Below are positions 1 through 5,625 of a stretch of 5,625 bases of DNA, piece by piece. Under the pieces are notes generated by a model. It saw nothing but the letters and a program-made list of their open reading frames with translations, searched no databases and was not told the DNA's origin. Position 1 is the stretch's first letter. Every line of letters starts with the position of its first letter. This stretch comes from DATIJJ01 sp039936115 (lineage in GTDB: Bacteria > Pseudomonadota > Gammaproteobacteria > DSM-16500): positions 1 to 5,625 of the forward strand of contig JBDTIZ010000084.1 in the NCBI GenBank assembly GCA_039936115.1, read 5' to 3'. A program made the translations under genes and the position numbers.

Positions 1-86
1 ATATTTCGAAGAAGTGGACAATGCCGATTCGCGATTGGAAACCGGCATTAGCTAGGTTTATGATTGAATTCGAAGGTAGAGTTTAA
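1..86 (+). CDS. IS256-family transposase, C-terminal fragment (5' part outside window)
   Basis: The frame beginning at position 3 reads 27 codons to a TAA at 84-86 and ends ...KKWTMPIRDWKPALAR then FMIEFEGRV. The pattern KW-x-MP-I-x-W-x-x-A-L-x-x-F-x-I-x-FEGR is the conserved extreme C-terminus of IS256/Mutator-type DDE transposases, which cut and join the ends of their own element. The catalytic Asp/Asp/Glu residues lie upstream of the window, so activity cannot be assessed. The 3' end looks intact, with the stop at the expected place just inside the terminal repeat. The call rests on a short but characteristic motif, supported by the inverted repeat that follows. Confidence 0.72.
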   Translation, partial: ISKKWTMPIRDWKPALARFMIEFEGRV

Positions 87-98
87 TCAATGAGACGG

Positions 99-126
99 CC
101 GTTTACACAAAATATTTTTCATACTC
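99..126 (+). repeat. Right terminal inverted repeat of the IS256-family element
   Basis: The sequence contains CCGTTTACACAAAAT followed by a T-rich stretch and CATACTC. Read on the minus strand from the outside it is GAGTATG, an A-rich run, then TTGTGTAAACGG. This resembles the typical IS256-family terminus GAG..TG..AAAAATT.TGTGTAAAC. This is the transposase binding and cleavage site. The partner repeat lies left of the window and could not be compared, so the exact outer base is uncertain by a few nucleotides. Confidence 0.62.
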
Positions 127-138
127 ACAAACTCACAA
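123..138. repeat. Tandem 8-bp direct repeat across the IS end
   Basis: ACTCACAA occurs twice in a row, at 123-130 and 131-138. The first copy straddles the inferred outer end of the IS256-like element. It may be a coincidence, an insertion-site preference, or a small duplication made at insertion. Confidence 0.45.
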
Positions 139-152
139 AATTAAAAGTTGAA

Positions 153-578
153 TTAATACACAACCAACGTTTTTTCCCAACGTCCGGCTTTCCATTCCCA
201 ATTGGTGCAAACACCTTTTGAAGTTGATTTGTTGCATCCCCAATATCCTTCAACCCAAGCGACACCTTCTCCCGTGTTATTGTATTGGCAAACACGGTGA
301 GTCGGAATCCAAACATTGTTAAACCAACCTGATTCTACGTTAAAACAAGAGACATAACCTTCAGGTGTTGCGATAACTTCTTTTGCAGCAGGCGCTGGTG
401 TGGTGATGACTTGACGAGTGGTCTCTGTGACTTTAGTTACGGCGCCTGTATCAGGCGATTTGGTTGTTGTGATCGTCGTTTTAGTAACTTCTTGATCTGC
501 TGCGTGTGCATTCATGCAAACAGGCAAAAACAACACACTTGAAAGCAAAATGGATAAATAGATATTAAAGCGTGTCAT
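153..578 (-). CDS. Small exported protein with Trp/Cys-rich WxxGxW-like C-terminal domain, unknown function
   Basis: This complete 141-codon gene reads from ATG at 578-576 to TAA at 155-153. The start is supported by a strong Shine-Dalgarno 5 nt upstream and by a signal peptide beginning exactly there: short basic N-terminus (MTR), hydrophobic core at residues 5-20, and a signal peptidase I site after A-H-A (24-26) or the next Ala. Cys21 does not sit in a good lipobox (LPVC), so a lipoprotein is unlikely. Residues about 31-60 are a Thr-rich linker (TKTTITTTK, VTETTRQVITTP), probably disordered. Residues about 72-141 form a Trp-rich domain with four cysteines (78, 97, 115, 124), able to make two disulfides. 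Three W-x4-W pairs lie at 85/90, 108/113 and 129/134; the last two fit WxxGxW (WVEGYW, WKAGRW), as in YXWGXW-repeat envelope proteins. A periplasmic, surface or secreted location is inferred. The function is unknown. The IS256-like element lies just downstream, and no hairpin terminator is visible before it. Confidence 0.88.
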   Translation of the reverse strand: MTRFNIYLSILLSSVLFLPVCMNAHAADQEVTKTTITTTKSPDTGAVTKVTETTRQVITTPAPAAKEVIATPEGYVSCFNVESGWFNNVWIPTHRVCQYNNTGEGVAWVEGYWGCNKSTSKGVCTNWEWKAGRWEKTLVVY

Positions 579-583
579 AGGTG

Positions 584-591
584 TCTCCCTT
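584..591 (-). promoter_or_regulatory. Shine-Dalgarno for the exported-protein gene
   Basis: On the minus strand the sequence is AAGGGAGA, followed by a 5-nt spacer (CACCT) and the ATG at 578. It is a good match to the anti-Shine-Dalgarno and fixes the start codon, in agreement with the signal peptide. Confidence 0.75.
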
Positions 592-630
592 GATAATAAA
601 ATTCAAATACATGGTAGTCATTTGATGCCT

Positions 631-645
631 GTTATTCCTAATAAC
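631..645. repeat. Perfect 15-bp palindrome in the divergent spacer, possible operator
   Basis: GTTATT and AATAAC are perfect inverted arms around the 3-nt centre CCT. The site lies 53 bp upstream of the ATG of the exported-protein gene, a position compatible with a regulator operator or with the 5' leader of its mRNA. No T-run follows on either strand, so it is not a terminator. The regulator is unknown, and chance occurrence in AT-rich DNA is possible. Confidence 0.35.
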
Positions 646-721
646 CATCTTTCAGTTTAATGATTAAGTAACTATCTGAATATTAGTAGAAACCCTTAGA
701 ATTAAAAGTACGAAAACAGGC

Positions 722-744
722 GTGTTGAACAATTTATTTAACAC
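722..744. repeat. Imperfect inverted repeat upstream of the kinase-cyclase gene
   Basis: GTGTT at 722-726 pairs with AACAC at 740-744, and the stem extends inward by one G-T and two A-T pairs, giving an 8-bp stem with a 7-nt loop. It sits just upstream of the candidate -35 box at 759, where a transcription factor site would be plausible. There is no T-tract, which argues against a terminator. This is weak evidence. Confidence 0.25.
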
Positions 745-758
745 TACAACTATATAGA

Positions 759-787
759 TTGAGTACTTTAACCTGCTCGCATAAGAT
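759..787 (+). promoter_or_regulatory. Candidate sigma70-type promoter for the kinase-cyclase gene
   Basis: TTGAGT (759-764) and TAAGAT (782-787) are separated by 17 bp; each matches four of six consensus positions. Transcription would begin near 794, giving a leader of about 55 nt before the ATG at 849. A nearby TACAAT at 794-799 is a better -10 hexamer but lacks a partner at the right distance. This is a by-eye candidate only. Confidence 0.3.
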
Positions 788-835
788 TTAAGTTACAATA
801 ATCTATACACCTTCAGATCATCCAAATGTAATTAT

Positions 836-840
836 AGGGA
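836..840 (+). promoter_or_regulatory. Shine-Dalgarno for the kinase-cyclase gene
   Basis: AGGGA lies 8 nt upstream of the ATG at 849. An ATG at 841 directly abuts this site, too close for initiation, and it meets a stop codon after three codons. The site therefore supports 849 as the start. Confidence 0.7.
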
Positions 841-848
841 ATGATCAA

Positions 849-3800
849 ATGATTATATTGCCAGGGTACGCTATTCAAGAAAAAATCTATGAAAGTGATA
901 GTTCTATTATTTATCGCGGTCAGCGCATCGTTGATAACAAAATTGTTATTTTAAAACTCTTAAAAGAAGAATATCCATCATTAGAAAAAGTGTCGCGTTT
1001 CATGCACGAAAATGAAATATTAAAATTGTTGAATGAAGACGCGACAGTAGCAGTCTATGATCTGGTTAGACATAAAAATACATTTGTGATAATTCTTGAG
1101 GACGGTGGACAAGATTTACAGCAGTATTTAGCATCTAAACAACGATTACAGTTACCTGAAGCCATCGAATTGTCGATTCAAATTATAGAAGCGTTAGATA
1201 AAATTCATAAACATCATGTCATTCACAAAGATATCAATCCATCGAATATTTTACGCAGTTCTAGTTCTAGCGGTGAAAAAATCAAGATAATTGATTTTGG
1301 TATTTCAAGTACGCTCCCCAAAGAAATTTTAGAAGTATTTAGCCTTAATCAATTAGAAGGCACGCTACCGTATTTATCACCGGAACAAACGGGGCGAATG
1401 AATCGCGGCATTGATTACCGCAGTGACTACTATTCGTTAGGCGCAACGCTATATCAAATCTTTACCGGTGCATTGCCATTCGCGTCTAAAGATACATTGG
1501 AATTAGTGTATTCACATATTGCAAAAATGCCTATATCACCTGCACAGCTTGATTCAGCCATACCGAAAACAATTTCAGATATTATAATGAAGTTGCTAGA
1601 GAAAACAGCTGAAAAACGTTATCAAAGTGGGTATGGCATCATAACAGATTTACAGCATTGCCTTTTGCAATTACAGAAGACGGGAACAGTCAATGAGTTT
1701 GAGCTTGGCAAACAAGATTTTTCGGGTCGTTTCCAAGTACCAGATAAATTGTACGGAAGAGAATCTGAAATTGCATTTGTATTAGATACTTTTTCTAGAG
1801 TAAGCCAAGGACATTCTGAATTTATGTTAGTAGCAGGATATTCAGGTGTGGGTAAGTCTTCTCTCGTCCATGAAGTGCATAAACCAATTGTAGAAAAGCG
1901 TGGATACTTTATTTCGGGTAAATTTGATCAACTTAAACGAAATATTCCTTATGCTCCATTTGTACAAGCATTCGAAGGATTAATCCAACAATTACTCACA
2001 GAAAATGAAAGTGCCGTAAATCAATGGAAAGAAACAATAATAGCAGCCTTAGGCCCTAATGGTGGTGTTATGACAGAAGTGTTGCCATCATTGGTGAAAA
2101 TTATTGGTGTACAACCACCCATGCTTGAACTAGGACCAACAGAAACGCAAAATCGATTTATATCGGTTTTTCAAAACTTTGTACAAGCACTTGCAACCCA
2201 AGAGCACCCACTCGTGATGTTTTTAGATGATTTACAATGGGTAGATCTTGCATCATTAAAGCTACTGGATGCGTTATTGCTGCAGCCTAATATAAAATAT
2301 TTATTAATCATCGGTGCCTATCGTGATAATGAGGTGAACGAAGCACACCCATTAACATTAGCACTGGAAAATTTGCGCAGAGAAGACGTTATCATTGAAA
2401 CATTAACGCTGAGTCCATTGAAAGTGACTGATATACAACAATTACTAGCAGATACTTTGTTACAAGAAAATGAAGTCGTACAAACACTCACGACAATTTG
2501 TCATGCTAAAACATTAGGTAATCCATTCTTTCTCAATCAATTTTTGCGTGCATTATGTGATGAAAATCTTATTACTTTTGATACAAGTCATGGGATATGG
2601 CATTGGTTAATTGATAAAATTAAAGCGCGAACAGGAACTGATAATGTTGTTGATCTTGTTGTCAGCAATATACAAAAGTTATTACCAGAAACACGATTAA
2701 TTTTAACTTTGGCCGCATGTCTTGGTAATCGATTTGATTTACAAGTATTGTCGGCGTTATATGAAAAATCACCTAAACTGACAGCACAAGCATTAGATGA
2801 AGCATTAAAAGAAAACTTTATCTTGCCACTAGATGAAAGCTATCGGTTTATCACCGATGACAAGGAATCAAATGCGCATTATCAATTTTTTCATGATCGT
2901 GTACAGCAAGCAGCCTATTCATTGTTGAGCGAAGAAAATAAAAAAGTGTCCCATTTAAAAGTGGGAAGACATCTTTTAAAAATCCTTAGTAAAGAAAAAC
3001 AAGAAGAAGAATTATTTGATATTGCAAATCAATTTAATCTTGGAGCAGCGCTTGTCACAAACCGAGATGAAAAAATTGAATTGGCTCGGTTAAATTTACG
3101 CGCGGGCAAAAAAGCAAAAGCATCAGCTGCTTACTCAGTCGCATATGATTATCTAAAATTAGGTTTGGGATTGTTGACAGAAGACGATTGGAAGTCGAAT
3201 TATGATCTCATACTACAACTTTATACAGAAGCAGCTTCCGCAGCGTATCTTAGTGATAATTTTACAGAATCAGATAAATTATCAAATTTAGCATTGACAC
3301 AGATCACTTCAGTTTTAGATCAAACTAAAATATATGAAACTAAGATTTATACTGAAATTGCACGTAATGCACCGGCAGAGGCGGTAGCAATTTCATTGGA
3401 AGTACTTAAGAAGCTAGGAATATCATTTCCCAAAAAGCCGCGTACACTGGATGTATTAATTAGTTTATTAAAAACAAAGCTTTTATTACTCGGTAAAAAA
3501 CGAGACAGATTAGTCAATTTACCGACAATTACTGATCCTTACAGGTTGGCAGCGTGTAATATCTTGTCGGCAGGCATTGCCCCTGCTTATTTTGCGACAC
3601 CGCTTTTGTTTCCGTTATTTACCCTTAAACTATTGAATTTATCGATTCGTTATGGATACAGCAAAGGTACGCCTGCAGCTTATGCAAGTTATGGAATAAT
3701 TTTATGTGGAATTTTAGGTGATGTTAAACATGGTTATTGGTTTGGCCAGTTAGCAGAACAATTGGTTGATCATTTTCATTCGGTAGAATCAGAAGCGAAA

Positions 3801-5625
3801 ATTGCATTGATGGTCAATGGATTTGTACTGCATTGGCAAGATCCTTTTCGAGATACCTTAGCACCGCTTCTCGCGGCACATTTGCGTGGAGTTGAAACCG
3901 GTGATTTAGAATATAGTACTTATTCTGCTTATTTCTATATGGTATGTTCATTCTATTCAGGGGTTGAATTAAATAAAATCGCAGTCGACATGAAACGATT
4001 TTATGAGTTTTCTAAATTTCATCATACGCATAAACCTGTTTTTTATTCGATGACGGTATTAGGACAGGTAGTTGAAAATCTCATGGGCCATGAAGCTAAT
4101 CCCTTACATCTGGCAGGAAAATATTATAATGAAGATACAATGGTGCAAGAAGCCATTGATACGAATAATTTATTTGGTTTGTATAGTTTGTATGTTGTAA
4201 AAGTTATATTAAATTATTTATTTTATAATTATGATGAAGCTTACCAATCTTCGTTGATTGTGCCAACGTATGTTCAGTCTGCAACTGGCGCTGCACCAGT
4301 TAAAGTATTTAATTTCTATGATTCACTTAATCGTATCGCGCTTTATGAAAAAGCTACACCTACTGAAAAGCGTGCACATCTTAAAATAGTTGCTGCTAAT
4401 CAAAAACAATTAAAACACTGGATGAAGTTCGCCCCAGAAAATTGCTTACATAAATATTATTTAGTAGAAGCCGAGTTGGCGCGTCTTCATAGAAAAATTG
4501 ACTATGCAGAAAAATGTTACGACAAAGCTATGCAACTTTCTAAACAATATGAATTTGTTCAAGAGCATGCATTAGCAAGTGAACTTGCTGCTAAATTTTA
4601 TCTGGCGGAAGGTAAAGAAATGGTTGCAAAAGGCTATATGACAGAGGCCTATTATAGCTATACTAAATGGGGCGCTGTTGCAAAACTACGCCACTTAGAA
4701 TCCAATTATTCAAACCTATTATCCCAAACACCTACATCGTCAGCATTAGCTGCGGGGACAATACAAGGTTCGATTACAAATTACGCTTCTGAATCACTGG
4801 ATTTGTCCACGGTTGTTAAAGCATCCCAAACGATCGCGCGTGAAATCGTACTCGCTGATTTGTTAAAGCAATTAATGAGTTTTTTGATTGAAAATGCAGG
4901 GGCACAGAAAGGCTATTTATTGTTAGAGAAAGAAGGCCGTTGGACTATTGAAGCTTCGGTTGATGCGGATAAAGTCACGGTGCTGCAATCACTGCCATTT
5001 GAAAATGAAATGCCACCGTCAGTCATTCAATATGTGATTCACAGCAAAGAATCGGTTGTGTTAGATGATGCAACTACCGCTAGCCAGTTTAATTCGGATC
5101 CCTATATTCTGCATATTAAACCAAAATCTATTTTATCTATTCCACTGTTGAACCAAGGCGTTTTAAGTGGAGTTCTTTATCTTGAAAATAATTTAATGAC
5201 TGGCGCATTTACACAAAACCGTGTGGATTTATTAAATTTATTGTCTACACAAATTGTCATTTCTATCGAAAATGCAAGGCTGTATACCGATATGAAGAAT
5301 CTGAATATTGCGTATGAACGTTTTATTCCACAAGAATTCTTAAGTGCGTTAGAAAAGAAAAACATTATTGATGTACAGTTAGGCGATCAAGTACAAAAAG
5401 ATATGACTGTTATGTTCTGTGATATTCGAAATTTCACAGCTATTTCAGAAAAATTAACCCCGCAAGAAAACTTTGCCTTTGTAAATAATTTTTTAAGTCG
5501 ACTTGAGCCTAGCATCAGTGAATTTGGTGGCTTTATTGATAAATATATTGGTGACTCAATTATGGCAATTTATCCATCCAATACAGATTCTGCGTTGACG
5601 AGCGCTATTAATATGCTAAAAGTTT
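849..5625 (+). CDS. Giant signalling protein: Ser/Thr kinase - STAND/AAA_16 ATPase - TPR-like region - GAF - class III adenylate cyclase (3' end outside window)
   Basis: One open frame of 1592 codons runs from ATG 849 off the window edge without a stop. The start has a good Shine-Dalgarno, and kinase homology begins within the first ten residues. Kinase, about 5-275: Lys36 (beta-3), Glu54 (helix C), HKDINPSN with Asp128 and Asn133, DFG at 149-151, SPE at 177-179, Asp193 and Arg257; the glycine loop is degenerate and HRD is HKD. ATPase, about 299-565: Walker A GYSGVGKSS (330-338), Walker B VMFLDD (456-461) and GNPFFL (557-562), then a winged-helix-like FHDRVQQAAY (681-690). Residues about 700-1290 are a long helical TPR-like region ending in a motif typical of HstK-type proteins (ELAAKFYLAEGKE near 1245-1257). 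GAF is about 1334-1475, then a helical linker. The class III cyclase starts near 1516, with metal Asp1525 (FCDIRNFT) and Asp1569 (DKYIGDS); Lys1565 favours ATP. The rest of the cyclase, roughly 100-130 residues, is outside. It is probably a cytoplasmic sensor integrating phosphorylation, ATP-driven assembly and ligand binding to control cAMP; ligand and targets are unknown. Confidence 0.92.
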   Translation, partial: MIILPGYAIQEKIYESDSSIIYRGQRIVDNKIVILKLLKEEYPSLEKVSRFMHENEILKLLNEDATVAVYDLVRHKNTFVIILEDGGQDLQQYLASKQRLQLPEAIELSIQIIEALDKIHKHHVIHKDINPSNILRSSSSSGEKIKIIDFGISSTLPKEILEVFSLNQLEGTLPYLSPEQTGRMNRGIDYRSDYYSLGATLYQIFTGALPFASKDTLELVYSHIAKMPISPAQLDSAIPKTISDIIMKLLEKTAEKRYQSGYGIITDLQHCLLQLQKTGTVNEFELGKQDFSGRFQVPDKLYGRESEIAFVLDTFSRVSQGHSEFMLVAGYSGVGKSSLVHEVHKPIVEKRGYFISGKFDQLKRNIPYAPFVQAFEGLIQQLLTENESAVNQWKETIIAALGPNGGVMTEVLPSLVKIIGVQPPMLELGPTETQNRFISVFQNFVQALATQEHPLVMFLDDLQWVDLASLKLLDALLLQPNIKYLLIIGAYRDNEVNEAHPLTLALENLRREDVIIETLTLSPLKVTDIQQLLADTLLQENEVVQTLTTICHAKTLGNPFFLNQFLRALCDENLITFDTSHGIWHWLIDKIKARTGTDNVVDLVVSNIQKLLPETRLILTLAACLGNRFDLQVLSALYEKSPKLTAQALDEALKENFILPLDESYRFITDDKESNAHYQFFHDRVQQAAYSLLSEENKKVSHLKVGRHLLKILSKEKQEEELFDIANQFNLGAALVTNRDEKIELARLNLRAGKKAKASAAYSVAYDYLKLGLGLLTEDDWKSNYDLILQLYTEAASAAYLSDNFTESDKLSNLALTQITSVLDQTKIYETKIYTEIARNAPAEAVAISLEVLKKLGISFPKKPRTLDVLISLLKTKLLLLGKKRDRLVNLPTITDPYRLAACNILSAGIAPAYFATPLLFPLFTLKLLNLSIRYGYSKGTPAAYASYGIILCGILGDVKHGYWFGQLAEQLVDHFHSVESEAKIALMVNGFVLHWQDPFRDTLAPLLAAHLRGVETGDLEYSTYSAYFYMVCSFYSGVELNKIAVDMKRFYEFSKFHHTHKPVFYSMTVLGQVVENLMGHEANPLHLAGKYYNEDTMVQEAIDTNNLFGLYSLYVVKVILNYLFYNYDEAYQSSLIVPTYVQSATGAAPVKVFNFYDSLNRIALYEKATPTEKRAHLKIVAANQKQLKHWMKFAPENCLHKYYLVEAELARLHRKIDYAEKCYDKAMQLSKQYEFVQEHALASELAAKFYLAEGKEMVAKGYMTEAYYSYTKWGAVAKLRHLESNYSNLLSQTPTSSALAAGTIQGSITNYASESLDLSTVVKASQTIAREIVLADLLKQLMSFLIENAGAQKGYLLLEKEGRWTIEASVDADKVTVLQSLPFENEMPPSVIQYVIHSKESVVLDDATTASQFNSDPYILHIKPKSILSIPLLNQGVLSGVLYLENNLMTGAFTQNRVDLLNLLSTQIVISIENARLYTDMKNLNIAYERFIPQEFLSALEKKNIIDVQLGDQVQKDMTVMFCDIRNFTAISEKLTPQENFAFVNNFLSRLEPSISEFGGFIDKYIGDSIMAIYPSNTDSALTSAINMLKV
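1257..1271 (+). repeat. Hexanucleotide repeat encoding a five-serine run inside the kinase domain
   Basis: AGTTCT is repeated at 1257-1262 and 1263-1268 and followed by AGC, giving Ser137-Ser141. The run lies in the loop between the catalytic loop (HKDINPSN) and the DFG strand, where length varies among kinases, so it should be tolerated. It looks like a small slippage product. Confidence 0.6.

Larger units (their letters stand above)
1..126 (+). mobile_element. Right end of an IS256-family (Mutator-type) insertion sequence
   Basis: This segment combines the C-terminal end of an IS256-like transposase (stop at 84-86) with a terminal inverted repeat that starts about 12 bp after the stop. That is the usual arrangement at the right end of these elements. 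The outer boundary is put at about 126, after the TACTC end, by analogy with family ends of the type GAG...TG...TGTGTAAAC. The left end and most of the transposase lie outside the window, so neither completeness of the element nor its target duplication (usually 8-9 bp in this family) can be judged. Confidence 0.7.
579..848. promoter_or_regulatory. Divergent intergenic region between the exported-protein gene and the kinase-cyclase gene
   Basis: This 270-bp non-coding AT-rich stretch separates two divergent start codons, so it must carry the promoters for both genes unless they lie further away. It contains the two Shine-Dalgarno sites at its edges, a perfect 15-bp palindrome near the minus-strand gene, an imperfect inverted repeat near its middle, and a weak plus-strand promoter candidate at 759-787. 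No good -35/-10 pair was found by eye for the minus-strand gene. No tRNA, small RNA or terminator structure is evident. Confidence 0.6.

Noticed and set aside
125..316. 63-codon open frame on the minus strand
   Set aside because: It lies inside the well-supported exported-protein gene in another frame, runs into the IS end, and has no recognisable motif or start signal.
516..518. Cys21 of the exported protein as a lipoprotein cysteine
   Set aside because: The preceding residues LPV do not make a normal lipobox, and a good signal peptidase I site (AHA) follows at 24-26.
631..645. Palindrome as an intrinsic terminator
   Set aside because: The stem is AT-rich and only 6 bp, and no T-run follows on either strand.
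841..852. ATG at 841 as start or as a three-codon leader peptide
   Set aside because: It directly abuts the Shine-Dalgarno with no spacer and stops after three codons; the ATG at 849 has proper spacing. A functional uORF cannot be supported.
3555..3653. Hydrophobic stretch near residues 903-935 of the giant protein as transmembrane helices
   Set aside because: It lies within the helical TPR-like region of a family usually regarded as soluble, with polar residues and prolines interspersed and no flanking topology signals; noted only as a feature to check.
5177..5365. 62-codon open frame antisense to the GAF/cyclase junction
   Set aside because: It overlaps a strongly conserved coding region on the other strand and has no ribosome binding site or family resemblance that I can see.

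Overview
The window is AT-rich bacterial DNA with clear Shine-Dalgarno sites. It holds the tail of an insertion sequence, one small exported-protein gene on the minus strand, and one very large multidomain signalling gene on the plus strand that runs off the right edge. The low GC, the IS256-type element, the small WxxGxW-type exported protein and the kinase/ATPase/GAF/cyclase giant would fit a low-GC gammaproteobacterium such as a member of the Legionellales. That placement is an impression from protein style, not a proof.

Layout. Positions 1-126 are the right end of an IS256-family (Mutator-type) element: the last 27 codons of the transposase, then a terminal inverted repeat. The element stops about 26 bp past the stop codon of a 141-residue secreted protein (153-578, minus strand). 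That protein has a Sec signal peptide, a Thr-rich linker and a Trp/Cys-rich C-terminal domain. A 270-bp divergent intergenic region (579-848) holds both ribosome binding sites, a perfect 15-bp palindrome, a second imperfect inverted repeat and one plausible but weak sigma70-type promoter. From 849 to the end there is one uninterrupted reading frame of at least 1592 codons.

The large protein has, in order, a Ser/Thr protein kinase domain, an AAA_16/STAND-type ATPase, a long helical TPR-like region, a GAF domain, a short helical linker and the first half of a class III adenylate/guanylate cyclase domain. The first four modules match the architecture of cyanobacterial HstK-type 'trifunctional' kinase/ATPase/GAF/histidine kinase proteins. 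Here the C-terminal output is a nucleotide cyclase instead of a histidine kinase. The cyclase part keeps both metal-binding aspartates and a lysine that in this family usually indicates ATP as substrate, so cAMP is the likely product.

The two complete or near-complete genes are divergently transcribed and may share regulatory DNA, but nothing in the sequence ties their functions together. No tRNA, rRNA, CRISPR array or convincing intrinsic terminator was seen.
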